From: Steroidobacteraceae bacterium
GTDB taxonomy: Bacteria > Pseudomonadota > Gammaproteobacteria > Steroidobacterales > Steroidobacteraceae
Reading direction: 5' to 3'
Length of the DNA stretch: 64,000 bases
NCBI GenBank assembly: GCA_027531255.1
Contig: JAPZRU010000022.1
Span: 49,810 to 113,809, forward strand
Position numbers and translations under genes: made by a program. Positions within the stretch are counted from its first letter, which is position 1, and each line of letters opens with the position of its first letter. Shown here piece by piece: positions 17,750 to 26,335 of the stretch. The notes under the pieces are model-generated. The model made no database searches and was not told the DNA's origin. It saw nothing but the letters and a program-made list of their open reading frames with translations.

Positions 17750-18622
17750 CTAACCGGGCGGCGAGTCCCTGCCGCCCGCCAGCTCGCGCAGGCTCGGGAC
17801 GAACAGGTCCGGGGTGAGGTCGAGGTCGGCGACGCCCGGCGGCGCGTAGCGGGAGAGGTCGTCGCACCCGTGCGCCCGCAGCACCTCGTCGTCGACGAAG
17901 AAGCGGCCGCTGAACGCACACGGATCGCTGGTCAGGATCCACCACGCGGCGTCGGCAATGATTTCCGGGGAGCGCAGCGCGCCGATCTCGAGCCCGCGGC
18001 CGATCTCCCGCATGGCCGCCGTGTCGATGACGGTGCGGGGCCACAGCGCGTTGACCGCGACCCGGCCGCGCAGTTCAGCCGCCGCGCCGAGCACCAGCAG
18101 GCTCATGCCGTACTTGGTGATGCTGTACGGCGCGTGCGGCGCGAACCAGCGCTCCTCGATCGACGACAGCGGCGGCGAGATCGACAGCACGTGCGCGTGC
18201 TCGGAGCGCAGCAGGTGCGGCAGGGCCCGCTGCAGCGTCGCGAGGCTGCCGCGGACGTTGACCGAGTGCATCAGGTCGAAGCGCGCGAGCGGCGTCGAGG
18301 CCACGCCGGTGAGGCGCACGGCGCTGGCATTGTTGACCAGGACGTCCAGGCCGCCGAACTCCTCGACGGTGCGGGCGATCGCAGCCTCGACCTGCTCCTC
18401 CTGCCGCACGTCGCAGACCAGCGGCAGCGCGCGTCCGCCGAGCGCCTCGACCTCCGCCGCGGCCGTGTAGATCGTGCCGGGCAGGGTGTGATGGGGCGTC
18501 GCGGTTTTCGCGGCGATCGCGACGTTCGCGCCGTCGCGGGCCGCGCGGCGCGCGATCGCGAGGCCGATGCCCCGCGAGGCGCCAGTGATGAAGATCGTTC
18601 GCCCCCGCAGCGACCGGTCCAT
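17750..18622 (-). CDS. SDR oxidoreductase, HSDL2-like
   Basis: NAD(P)-dependent short-chain dehydrogenase, 290 residues. The cofactor loop TGASRGIG is at 13-20, LVNNAS at 95-100, and the active-site Tyr166 and Lys170 lie in APYSITKYG. The insert after the first strand (AAKTATPHHTLPGTIYTAA) and the C-terminal half resemble the SDR domain of hydroxysteroid-dehydrogenase-like protein 2. The SCP2 sterol-carrier domain found in eukaryotic HSDL2 is absent. The start overlaps the upstream hydrolase stop by one base (TGATG), so it is the last gene of a three-gene operon with two exported hydrolases. The substrate is unknown. HSDL2-like bacterial proteins are usually linked to fatty-acyl or steroid metabolism, which is only suggestive here. 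Confidence 0.8.
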   Translation of the reverse strand: MDRSLRGRTIFITGASRGIGLAIARRAARDGANVAIAAKTATPHHTLPGTIYTAAAEVEALGGRALPLVCDVRQEEQVEAAIARTVEEFGGLDVLVNNASAVRLTGVASTPLARFDLMHSVNVRGSLATLQRALPHLLRSEHAHVLSISPPLSSIEERWFAPHAPYSITKYGMSLLVLGAAAELRGRVAVNALWPRTVIDTAAMREIGRGLEIGALRSPEIIADAAWWILTSDPCAFSGRFFVDDEVLRAHGCDDLSRYAPPGVADLDLTPDLFVPSLRELAGGRDSPPG

Positions 18623-20136
18623 CAGGAGCCCCCGGCGGGCGGCGACAGCGCCCAGGCGGTGCGCGGCAGGGCATCGACGCAGCGCGTGTCGAGCGGCGCC
18701 GCGGGGTTCGCGAAGAACCTGCGCATCAGGTCGCCGGCACAGTCGGGTTGCTGGATCAGCACGAAGTGCCCGGTGCTCGGGAACACGACCGTGCGCGCAT
18801 CGCTGAGGGAACGCGTGACGTGGTCGCTCAAGGTCTTGGGCGTGACCAGGTCGAGCTCGCCGACCAGCATCAGCGCCGGTACGTCGGACCGCGGGGCCAC
18901 GAGCGTCGCCGGCGGGCTCACCGCGAATCCCATGCGCGCGCAGAAGTTTTCCCAGTCCCAGCGCTCCTGCGGGCCCATCCGGACGCCGGTGCGGATCGCG
19001 GCTGGCACCGCCCGCCGTGCCGCCAGCTGGCGCCCCGGATCGTCGCGCCCCGCGTGCTCTTCGCGGCAGACCGAACTCGGCCACGTGAACGCGGGATCCC
19101 GGCCAGCGGCGCCCGGCGCTTCGTCCGGCAGTCGCAGGCGCGCCCACACGCGGTGGTCGCCGCGCGCACTGCGCTCGACGGCCAGCGGGATCAGCCCGCG
19201 GCGCCCGGGGTCGCCCATCGCAATGCGGATCAGCTCCAGGTACTCGACGTTCGACACCCGGGCGTCGCCGATCCGCCGCGGCCGTCGCTCGAGTTCCGCG
19301 GCCACCCGGCCGAGGTTCCGCTCGAAGTCGGGGAACGCGCCGCGGCACTGCGGCGCGGCGGCGCACTCGTCCACGAGGTCCAGCAGCGGGTCGATCAGGA
19401 ACGCCTCGGCGGCGCTGTTCGACTCCACGCCCCACATCCCGTCGAGGACGATGCCGGCGATCGCCGCGGCGTCGAGCCCGAGCAGCCGCTGCGCGACGGT
19501 CGTCCCGTACGAGACGCCGTAGACGTTCCACCGGGAAATGCCCATCGCGAGCCGCAGGTCCCGGAGATCCTGCGCCGCCTCCTGGGGGCCGTACAGGTTG
19601 ACGTCGAGACGCTCGTCGAGGTGCCTGCGGCACGCCTCGACCTGCGCGGGGTCGACGTTCGGCTGCGCGGCGTCGAGGCCCTCGTCGAACTGCGGGCACG
19701 ACATGTCGGGCCGTCCCCACGGCGTCGAGCCGCGGTGGTCGACGAAGATGACGTCGTCCTCCTGCGACAGGCTCTCGGCCAGGGCGCCCTGACGCCGCAG
19801 CAGCTTGAGCCCCGAACCGTTGCCGCCCATCACGAACAGCAGCGGCGGACGGCCCCCGTTCGGCCGCGCCGCGCCGATCACGACGAAGCTGGTCGTCACG
19901 GTGCGGCCCCCGGCGCGGCTGCGGTCCTCCTTGACCGTCAGGCGTCCGCAGCGCGCGCGACCGGCGATCGACGGCGGGAGCTCGATCGGGCAGGCGGCCG
20001 GCTCCACGGCGCGCGTGGGGATCGTCGGCGCGGACGTCGCGGCGGCCTGCGCCGCGCCGGCCAGCAGCACGGCGGCCACGCCGAGCGCCGCCGCCCGGCA
20101 CACGCGGCGCTGCCGTCGATGGTGTCGAATGGACAT
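18622..20136 (-). CDS. Exported alpha/beta hydrolase, TAP-like peptidase family
   Basis: 504-residue serine hydrolase with a signal peptide (basic RHHRRQRR then ALGVAAVLLAGAAQA). The start at ATG 20136 has GAGGAG upstream. The fold shows the oxyanion strand LLFVMGGNGSG, the DHRGSTPWGRPD segment typical of prolyl-aminopeptidase/tripeptidyl-aminopeptidase relatives, the nucleophile elbow GVSYG (Ser209), the acid in LVGELDLVTPK and the His in STGHFVLI. The C-terminal part matches the TAP-like domain. It is therefore a periplasmic or secreted peptidase or esterase. It lies 53 bp after an exported CocE/S15 hydrolase and overlaps an SDR gene, making one transcription unit. Peptide versus ester specificity is open. 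Confidence 0.83.
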   Translation of the reverse strand: MSIRHHRRQRRVCRAAALGVAAVLLAGAAQAAATSAPTIPTRAVEPAACPIELPPSIAGRARCGRLTVKEDRSRAGGRTVTTSFVVIGAARPNGGRPPLLFVMGGNGSGLKLLRRQGALAESLSQEDDVIFVDHRGSTPWGRPDMSCPQFDEGLDAAQPNVDPAQVEACRRHLDERLDVNLYGPQEAAQDLRDLRLAMGISRWNVYGVSYGTTVAQRLLGLDAAAIAGIVLDGMWGVESNSAAEAFLIDPLLDLVDECAAAPQCRGAFPDFERNLGRVAAELERRPRRIGDARVSNVEYLELIRIAMGDPGRRGLIPLAVERSARGDHRVWARLRLPDEAPGAAGRDPAFTWPSSVCREEHAGRDDPGRQLAARRAVPAAIRTGVRMGPQERWDWENFCARMGFAVSPPATLVAPRSDVPALMLVGELDLVTPKTLSDHVTRSLSDARTVVFPSTGHFVLIQQPDCAGDLMRRFFANPAAPLDTRCVDALPRTAWALSPPAGGS

Positions 20137-20189
20137 GGGGTACTCCTCGGCAGGGATGGCGGCACGCGCGGCGCGCGAGCGTGCGACGG

Positions 20190-22283
20190 TCACTGGTGGT
20201 CGCGGGGCACGCGTTCCTTCCACTCGCGCTCGCGCACGACCTTGCCGTCGCGCAGCAACTGGCGCACGTGGCGGTACTCGAAGGCCGCCGGGTCGCTGCG
20301 GACCTCGGTGGTTCCGCGCCACTCGACCGGCTGGCCCTGCCACTCGCTGCGCAGGAACGCGCGGCCGACGAAACTGGCGCGGGCCGGGTCGTCGTCGTCC
20401 ACCGTGAACTCCACGGTGATGTCCTCGCCGTCGGGGCTGACCCACTGGAACCCGCGCGTGAAGGTCGTCGTGCCGGCGATGTCGTCCTTCGCCCACTGGC
20501 TCCGGACCGGGCCGTTCCACGTGTACTCGGAGGCGCCGGTGCCCGCTGTCTCGGCCTCGGCGACCGTGACGTTGCGGCTGCCGACCGCCGCGGCCGCGCG
20601 CTCCGCCGCCTCGGCGGACTGCGGGGGCACGACGGGCAGCGTCAGCGTGGACCCGCCCTCGCCCACCTCCAGGGTCATCTCGAGCGGCTCGGCCGACGGC
20701 CAGTACGCCGGGAACAGCGCGTTCGCGACCGAGACCCGCAGTCGGTGCCCGGGCTGGAAGATCCACGACGTGAACTGCAGCGGGAGCGTCAGTTCGTAGC
20801 GCCGGCCCGGCTCGAGCGGCGTGGGCGCGACGGAGGACTCGCGGTGCGCGCCGTTCAGGGCGCCGCCCGTGATGAGGGTGGTCGTGCCGTCCGGCGCCAC
20901 GTCCGACAGCTTCACGAACCAGTTGGCGCGGTTCACGTCGATGGCCGTGCTCAGCCGCGCGACGGGCTCGCCGAGGATCTGCACTTCGCCCGCGAACGGC
21001 GCGCTCTCGTACAGCAGCGCGGTCGAATCGCCCAGACGCTGGTCGGGCGGGACGTCGATCCAGCCGATGCCGAGGGACACGCCGGTGCTCGGCACCATCC
21101 GCAGGCGGTGCTGCCCCGCAGCGCCGGCGGCCGGACCGACCGAGCGGTCGACGTTGAGCGACCACCGACGCATCTCGACGGGGGCGTCGCGCCACCGGTC
21201 GAACGCCCGCCACTCGCCCGGGATCAGCGCACGCGTGACGATCGGGCGATGCGGCCGGCGCATGAAGGCGTAGACCTGGGGACGCTCCAGCACGTCGTTG
21301 CGCTTGCCCTTCAGGAAATGATCCCACCAGTCGAGCGACAACCGCCCGATGTCGGCCGTGGGCCCGGGGAAGTTGGCGCTGTGGTTCCACGGGCCGATCA
21401 CGGCGTGCACGGGGCCGCTGGAGTGCTCGAGCGCGCGCACCACGGCGCTGCGGTACGGGTCGTGCCACGCGCCAACCTTGAGGGTCGGGACCTCGCCGGC
21501 CGTGGGGTCGAGATCGCGGCGCTGGCTGCGCCGCCAGAACTCGCCGTCCCGCTGCTGGCGCAGGAACGTGAGGCTCCAGGGCTGCTGGTCGAACCGCTGG
21601 CGGAGCAGCCGTTCGTCGAACGGGTCGCGGTCCGGCGGGGTCGCCACCAGCATCACGTCGGCCGCGACCGAGTAGTCGTCGAGGTGGAAGATGCCGTCCG
21701 GGAAGCGCACGTCCTCGTGGTAGATGTTCTCGGTGGCCATGTAGGCCACGATCGCGCGCAGCGCCGGCGGGCGCCGCGCCGCGACCAGCATCGAGGTGAA
21801 GCCGCTCCACGACGTCCCGAACATGCCGATGCGGCCCGTCGACCAGGGCTGCCGCGACAACCAGTCGATCGTCTCGACGGCGTCGTCGATCTCGTGGTCC
21901 GAGTACTCCGTCGCGGGGAGGGTGCCGTCGCTCTCGCCCGTGCCCCGCACGTGCAGGTACGCCACTACGTAGCCGGCACGCACGAAATCCTCGTACCAGC
22001 CGCGGCCGAAGCTGCCGCACGGCCCGCCGTACCCGTCGACCGTCAGCAGCACCGGGAAGCGCTGGCCGCGACGCGCCGCGGGCGGCTTCGCCAGGCAGAC
22101 CGACACCCGCGTGCCGTCCTGCATCGGTAGGCGCCGCGTCTCGAGCACGAGCGGCGGCTTGGCGGCCGCACCCGCGCGGGCGGGAGCGCTCGCGACCACG
22201 AGCACGGCCAGCGCGGCCAGCGCGGCCGACCAGAGGGCCGCTGCGCACGACGCGGAGAATCCGGAAGCTGACTTGCCGAACAC
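20190..22283 (-). CDS. Exported CocE/NonD family hydrolase (S15 X-Pro dipeptidyl-peptidase fold)
   Basis: 697-residue serine hydrolase of the CocE/S15 family, acting on acyl esters, amides or peptides. I choose GTG 22283 because a typical export signal starts there (FGKSASGFSASCAAALWSAA... ending PARAGAA) and GGGGGTGAC precedes it. The frame before it is arginine-rich and unlike the family. The catalytic domain shows the oxyanion region GYGGPCGSFGRGWYEDF, HVRGTGESDG and the nucleophile elbow GTSWSG (Ser158). The C-terminal jelly-roll domain runs from about 400 and includes the FQPGHRLRVSVANALFP motif. It is first in an operon with a second exported hydrolase and an SDR, which suggests uptake and breakdown of an extracellular compound whose identity is not evident. 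Confidence 0.85.
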   Translation of the reverse strand: MFGKSASGFSASCAAALWSAALAALAVLVVASAPARAGAAAKPPLVLETRRLPMQDGTRVSVCLAKPPAARRGQRFPVLLTVDGYGGPCGSFGRGWYEDFVRAGYVVAYLHVRGTGESDGTLPATEYSDHEIDDAVETIDWLSRQPWSTGRIGMFGTSWSGFTSMLVAARRPPALRAIVAYMATENIYHEDVRFPDGIFHLDDYSVAADVMLVATPPDRDPFDERLLRQRFDQQPWSLTFLRQQRDGEFWRRSQRRDLDPTAGEVPTLKVGAWHDPYRSAVVRALEHSSGPVHAVIGPWNHSANFPGPTADIGRLSLDWWDHFLKGKRNDVLERPQVYAFMRRPHRPIVTRALIPGEWRAFDRWRDAPVEMRRWSLNVDRSVGPAAGAAGQHRLRMVPSTGVSLGIGWIDVPPDQRLGDSTALLYESAPFAGEVQILGEPVARLSTAIDVNRANWFVKLSDVAPDGTTTLITGGALNGAHRESSVAPTPLEPGRRYELTLPLQFTSWIFQPGHRLRVSVANALFPAYWPSAEPLEMTLEVGEGGSTLTLPVVPPQSAEAAERAAAAVGSRNVTVAEAETAGTGASEYTWNGPVRSQWAKDDIAGTTTFTRGFQWVSPDGEDITVEFTVDDDDPARASFVGRAFLRSEWQGQPVEWRGTTEVRSDPAAFEYRHVRQLLRDGKVVREREWKERVPRDHQ

Positions 22284-22362
22284 GTCACCCCCTTCGCTGG
22301 CCGCCCGCGTCGCGATGGCCCGCACCGCTTCCGGACGAGGGTAACGACCCCGCGTCGCACTG

Positions 22363-22377
22363 TAACCGGCTAACCGG
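22363..22377. repeat. Direct repeat TAACCGG-c-TAACCGG
   Basis: Two seven-base copies with eight-base period, 80-94 bp upstream of the CocE-type hydrolase start. Direct repeats at this distance can be activator sites. No regulator is known, and the second copy runs on into ACCGG. Confidence 0.3.
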
Positions 22378-22611
22378 ACCGGAATCGTAGGGATTCGGAC
22401 GGGCGCGCCCTGCCGAGGCCGACTACCGGAGGACTCCCGTCGCGGCGGGGCGGACGCGGCCCGGCAGGAGGCGCTGCCGACGCGGCGCGTCGCCGCGCCG
22501 GCGTTCACGCCGCGGGCGCCGCGCCGCATCGGGACGCCCGGCGCTCGCGCGGCGCTCGATCCCGCGCAACTCATCGCGAGCGTCGCGCGATGCCCGCCCA
22601 CGCACCCCGCG

Positions 22612-22646
22612 CGACTCGTGCGACTCGTGCGACTCGTGCGACGAGT
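22612..22646. repeat. Three 9-bp tandem copies of CGACTCGTG plus an inverted partner
   Basis: Exact copies at 22612-22620, 22621-22629 and 22630-22638. The third copy also pairs with ACGAGT (ACTCGT-gcg-ACGAGT, 22632-22646), forming a small hairpin three bases after the TetR stop at 22650. It may be a slippage-prone tandem repeat, and the hairpin could end the TetR transcript. Confidence 0.6.
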
Positions 22647-22649
22647 TCT

Positions 22650-23387
22650 TCAGGACCGTCCCGCGCGACCGGCACGGTCGAACCGCACGGCGGCCTTCAC
22701 CCTGCTCCGCGCCGCGACCGGCACCCCCTCGGCCGCGACGTAGCGGCCGAGCAGCAGGCGCGTCTCGCGGCGCAGCCGCCGGCGCTCACGGTCGGGCAGG
22801 AACTCGAGGTTGTCGATCAGCACCGCCATCACCACGCTGACCGTCCGCCCCAGTTCCAGCGCGCGCGCCGCGCCGATGCCGGGTGCCAGGGCCCGCAGCC
22901 GGGCGCCGACGAGCCGTGCTGTCCGCTCCCGCTGCTCGCGGGTGATCTTCCAGATGAGCGGATGCCGCTGGTAGGCGAACAGCACCCCGATCAGCGGTCC
23001 GTGGCGCCGCCACACGAGCGTCATGCGGTGCTCCAGCGCTTCCAGGTAGCCGTCGAAGTCGAGCCGGGCGTCCTCCGGACGGCTCTCGAACGCAGCGCCC
23101 TCGTCGGCCAGCGCGCGCTCGAGCACGGTCAGGATCACCGAGGTGATGTCCGGGAAGAAGTGATAGAGGCTGCCGATCTGGATGCGCGCGGTCCGCGACA
23201 GGTCGTCCATGGTGATCTCGTCGCAGCGCTTGTGGACGAGCAGGCGCTCGAAGGCGTCGAGCACGTCTCTGACCCGCTGGACGCCGCGCCTCTGGCTGGG
23301 GCGCCGCCGCAGGCTGGCGAGCGCCAACTGGTCGACGTCGACGGAGCGCGGAGACGCCGTCCGCCTCGGTTGCCTCGCGGGGGACAT
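22650..23387 (-). CDS. TetR-family transcriptional regulator of the sox cluster (inferred target)
   Basis: 245-residue regulator. The N-terminal domain (about 38-90) has the TetR helix-turn-helix pattern: VQRVRDVLDAFERLL, then EITMDDLSRTARIQIGSLYH and FFPDITSVI. The rest is an all-helical ligand/dimer domain (MTLVWRRHGPLIGVLFAYQR) followed by a basic tail. It is divergent from the MFS-soxBDAG-dmgdh operon, with 254 bp between the starts. A 19-bp perfect inverted repeat sits near the middle of that gap, the classic TetR repressor arrangement. The same repeat occurs in front of the GbcA-like Rieske oxygenase at 62274. The effector is unknown; an N-methylated amine is a reasonable guess. Confidence 0.82.
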   Translation of the reverse strand: MSPARQPRRTASPRSVDVDQLALASLRRRPSQRRGVQRVRDVLDAFERLLVHKRCDEITMDDLSRTARIQIGSLYHFFPDITSVILTVLERALADEGAAFESRPEDARLDFDGYLEALEHRMTLVWRRHGPLIGVLFAYQRHPLIWKITREQRERTARLVGARLRALAPGIGAARALELGRTVSVVMAVLIDNLEFLPDRERRRLRRETRLLLGRYVAAEGVPVAARSRVKAAVRFDRAGRAGRS

Positions 23388-23503
23388 GGGTGCTCTGAAG
23401 GGATCCGGGCCGGGGACCGGATTATAGCGGCGAGCGGCGTCGCGACCACCGCTCGCCGTACGAACGCGACCGCCCGCACGGCCAGTCGCGACGCGCGGAC
23501 CAT

Positions 23504-23522
23504 ACTTGACGAGTCCTCAAGT
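23504..23522. promoter_or_regulatory. Inverted repeat ACTTGA-N7-TCAAGT, candidate TetR operator
   Basis: Perfect six-base arms with a seven-base spacer, midway between the TetR start (23387, minus) and the MFS/sox start (23642, plus). A near-identical site (ACTTGA-N7-TCAAGA, also continuing with CG after the left arm) lies at 62319-62337, upstream of the GbcA-like Rieske gene. Position and recurrence make this the best-supported operator in the window. Confidence 0.65.
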
Positions 23523-23641
23523 CTGCTGGCAGTGTCGCGCGACTCGGCCGCATCCCCTCCTTCGACCGGCGCACGGCAAAGTCCGCCGCGCGGCGCGAAG
23601 GACCCGGCGCGAGCCGCGCGCCGGTCGCAGATGGAGCCCGG

Positions 23642-24793
23642 GTGAAGCACCTCGTTCCCACCGCCGTTTCGAGCGCTCTGTGGCCGGCCGGCGGGACGCT
23701 CCTCTGCGCCGAGGCCGGCGGCTACCTCATGCCGCTGCTGCTGGGCCCGATGGCGGCCACCTACGCGATCGGCGAGGCCGCGGCCGGCGGCGTGCTGGCC
23801 GTGCAGCTCGGCGCGTTCGCCGTGGCCGCCATCGCCCTCGCGCCGCGGCTCGGCGCGCTCAGCCCGCGCCGCGGCGCTCTGCTGGCGCTGCTCCTGATCG
23901 TCGCGGGCAACCTGCTCAGCGCCTCGCAGCCGGTCGTATGGTCGCTCGTCTGCGGACGCGTGCTCGCCGGGCTGGGCGAGGGCATGGCGGCTGCGGTCGC
24001 GGCGGCCGCGATCGCACGGAAGGCGGACCCGGACCGCGCGTTCGCGCGCGTCTTCATCGCCGTCGTGCTGATGACGCTGGCGATCTTCCTGCTGCTGCCC
24101 GGACTGGTGGCCGGGCAGGACGCCCGCCTGCTCTTCCTCGGCGCGGCCTGCGTGCCGATGCTGGCGATCCCGGCCGCGCTGGCGCTGCCCGACCGGGTGG
24201 AGGTCCAAACGCCCGCCGCGGCGCGCGTCCGCGGTCCCTACTCGGTGCGCGCGCTGCAGATCTGCGCGGCGATCACCCTGTACTCGGTATCGGCCAACTC
24301 CTACTGGGTCTACGTGGAGCGCATCGCGACCGGCATCGGCATGTCCCCCGAAGCCTTCGGCAAGGCGTTCGCCATCGGCGTGATCTGCGCGCTCGCCGGG
24401 CCAGTCGCCGCGGAACGCCTGGGGACGCGCTGGGGCCGCGTGCCGCCGCTGACCGTGGGCTGCGTGCTCCTCGCCATCGGCGGCTGGCTCAGCACCCATG
24501 CGACCACGCCGCTGCTGCTGACCGTCGGCGTCACGGTGTCCAGCGCCGCGCTGCTGTTCGGCACGCCCTACCTGCTCGGCCTGGCAGCGATGGTCGACCC
24601 CTCCGGCCGGGTGGCCGGCGCGGGCCGCGGGTTCAACAACGTCGGCTCCGCGATCGCGCCGGCGCTCGCCGCCGGCATCCTCGGCGCGACCGGGGCGTAC
24701 ACCAGCATCGGCTGGATCTCGGTGGCGGCCGCGGCCGGGGCGTTAGCGCTCGTGCTGCTGAGCGCTCGCCGCGCACCGCAGGCCGCGGGCTGA
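23642..24793 (+). CDS. MFS transporter heading the sarcosine oxidase operon
   Basis: 383-residue membrane protein with about twelve hydrophobic segments (LLLGPMAATYAIGEAAAGGV; LALLLIVAGNLLSASQP; VVLMTLAIFLLLPGLVA). It has a PRRGALLAL loop after helix 2 and an R-x-L-A-G-L-G-E-G motif (VLAGLGEGMAAAVAAAA) like helix 4 of MFS drug or sugar carriers. The start is GTG 23642 with GGAG upstream. It ends 17 bp before soxB and is the first gene of the operon, so it probably moves the methylated amine or a related substrate. The specificity cannot be read from sequence. It is unlike the BCCT or ABC betaine carriers usually seen with sox genes. Confidence 0.78.
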   Translation: MKHLVPTAVSSALWPAGGTLLCAEAGGYLMPLLLGPMAATYAIGEAAAGGVLAVQLGAFAVAAIALAPRLGALSPRRGALLALLLIVAGNLLSASQPVVWSLVCGRVLAGLGEGMAAAVAAAAIARKADPDRAFARVFIAVVLMTLAIFLLLPGLVAGQDARLLFLGAACVPMLAIPAALALPDRVEVQTPAAARVRGPYSVRALQICAAITLYSVSANSYWVYVERIATGIGMSPEAFGKAFAIGVICALAGPVAAERLGTRWGRVPPLTVGCVLLAIGGWLSTHATTPLLLTVGVTVSSAALLFGTPYLLGLAAMVDPSGRVAGAGRGFNNVGSAIAPALAAGILGATGAYTSIGWISVAAAAGALALVLLSARRAPQAAG

Positions 24794-24810
24794 AGGGCCG
24801 GGAGGCGCGC

Positions 24811-26070
24811 GTGCCGGGACTGCTGTCGCGTTACTCCGCCTGGCGGCTGCTGCGGGAGGGCCTCGCGGGCCAGCAGGGCTGGACGCCGGCGTGGGAAGAC
24901 CGGGACCCCGATCCCGCCTACGACGTCGTGGTCGTCGGGGGCGGCGGCCACGGGCTAGCGACCGCCTACTACCTCGCCCGCACGCACGGCATCACGCGCG
25001 TGGCCGTACTCGAGAAGGGCTGGATCGGCGGCGGCAACACGGGGCGGAACACGACCATCATCCGTTCGAACTACTTCCACCCGCAGAGCGCCGCGCTCTA
25101 CGACCTGTCGGTTTCGCTGTACGAGACGCTCGCGCTCGAACTGAACTACAACATCATGTTCTCGCAGCGCGGAATGATGGAGATCGCGCACAACCAGCCG
25201 GAGCTGGAGTCCATGGCGCGGGCAGCCAACGCGATGCGGATCAACGGCGTCGACATCGAGGTCATCGGGCGCGACGAGGTGCTGCGCCGGGAGCCGCTGC
25301 TCGATCCCTCGCCGCGCTCGCGCTGGCCGGTCTACGGCGCGCTGCTGCAGCGCCGCGCCGGGACCGCGCGGCACGACGCCGTCGCCTGGGGCTACGCGCG
25401 GGCGGCGGCGGCGCTCGGGGTGCACATCGTGCAGGACTGCGAGGTCCGCGGGTTCGCGATCGCAGGCGGCCGCGTCGTCGCCGTCGAGACCAGCCGCGGC
25501 ACCGTCCGCGCCGAACGCCTCGGGCTGGCCGTCGCGGGCAACTCCTCTGTGCTGGCGCGACGCGCCGGCTTCGATCTGCCGCTGCAGAGCTACACGCTCC
25601 AGGCCATGGTGAGCGAGCCCGTCAAGCCGTGCCTGAACACGGTGGTGCTGTCGACGTCGACCGGCTCCTACGTCAGCCAGTCGGACAAGGGCGAACTGGT
25701 GATGGGCGGCAACCTCGACCGCGCACCGTCCTACGCGCAGCGCGGCAGCTTCCGGATCTCGCAGTCCGTGGTGAGCCCGCTGGTCGAGCTGTTCCCTGCC
25801 TTCGCCACCCTGAAGCTGCTGCGCCAGTGGGGCGGCACGGTGGACACCTCGCCGGACAACTCGCCGATCATCGGCCCGTCGCCCGTCGCGGGCCTGTACC
25901 TGAACTGCGGATGGGGTACCGGCGGATTCAAGGCCATCCCGGCCGGCGGCACCCTGTTCGCCCACCTGCTGGCGACCGGGCGGCACCACCCGCTGTCGGA
26001 GCCCTTCGACTACGGTCGCTTCGCGCGCGGCGAACTGGTCGACGAGGGGCACGCCGGCGTGGCGCACTGA
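24811..26070 (+). CDS. soxB: Sarcosine oxidase beta subunit
   Basis: Catalytic flavin subunit of heterotetrameric sarcosine oxidase, which demethylates sarcosine to glycine, giving H2O2 and a C1 unit passed to THF. Start GTG 24811 has GGGAGG at ideal distance; the long open frame before it is out of context. The 419 residues contain the FAD motif VVVVGGGGHGLATAYYLAR at about 40-58 and the SoxB hallmark GGGNTGRNTTIIRSNYF at 73-89. ARHDAVAWGYAR has His188 in the place of the covalent-FMN His. The C-terminus has GWGTGGFKAIPA. Ten bases separate it from soxD. Length and motifs fit authentic SoxB closely. Confidence 0.95.
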   Translation: MPGLLSRYSAWRLLREGLAGQQGWTPAWEDRDPDPAYDVVVVGGGGHGLATAYYLARTHGITRVAVLEKGWIGGGNTGRNTTIIRSNYFHPQSAALYDLSVSLYETLALELNYNIMFSQRGMMEIAHNQPELESMARAANAMRINGVDIEVIGRDEVLRREPLLDPSPRSRWPVYGALLQRRAGTARHDAVAWGYARAAAALGVHIVQDCEVRGFAIAGGRVVAVETSRGTVRAERLGLAVAGNSSVLARRAGFDLPLQSYTLQAMVSEPVKPCLNTVVLSTSTGSYVSQSDKGELVMGGNLDRAPSYAQRGSFRISQSVVSPLVELFPAFATLKLLRQWGGTVDTSPDNSPIIGPSPVAGLYLNCGWGTGGFKAIPAGGTLFAHLLATGRHHPLSEPFDYGRFARGELVDEGHAGVAH

Positions 26071-26080
26071 GGCCCGGGAC

Positions 26081-26335
26081 ATGCAGATCTTCCACTGCCC
26101 CTTCTGCGGTCCGCGCCCCGACGCGGAGTTCCACTACGCGGGCGACGCGGACAAGCCGCGCCCCGCGCGTGACTGCAGCGACGAGGAATGGGCACGGTAC
26201 CTGCTGATGCGCGCCAACGCGCGCGGCGTCGCACGCGAGCTCTGGGTGCACCGGGCCGGCTGCGGCAGGTGGATCGTGCTGGCGCGCGACACCGTGTCCC
26301 ACGAGATCGGCGGCTCGGAGCCGCTCAATCCATGA
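26081..26335 (+). CDS. soxD: Sarcosine oxidase delta subunit
   Basis: Small zinc-binding subunit of heterotetrameric sarcosine oxidase, 84 residues. The ligand set seen in structurally known SoxD is recognisable: Cys6 and Cys9 (FHCPFCG), His57 and Cys61 (VHRAGC). The middle has EEWARYLLMRANARG and WVHRAGCGRWI, standard for the family. The stop overlaps the soxA start (ATGA), so translation is coupled. Its presence shows that the complete four-subunit enzyme, not the monomeric type, is encoded. Confidence 0.94.
   Translation: MQIFHCPFCGPRPDAEFHYAGDADKPRPARDCSDEEWARYLLMRANARGVARELWVHRAGCGRWIVLARDTVSHEIGGSEPLNP

Larger units (their letters stand above)
22284..22649. other. 366-bp intergenic region upstream of the hydrolase operon
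   Basis: Lies between the TetR stop (22650, minus) and the hydrolase start (22283, minus). It holds a direct repeat at 22363-22377 and a 9-bp tandem repeat at 22612-22646. No coding frame is credible. The hydrolase operon promoter should lie here. Confidence 0.4.

Noticed and set aside
18622..22248. 1208-residue minus-strand frame suggesting a giant fused hydrolase
   Set aside because: The real S15-type gene is in another frame (20190-22283). The TAP-like gene has its own start, ribosome-binding site and signal peptide at 20136.
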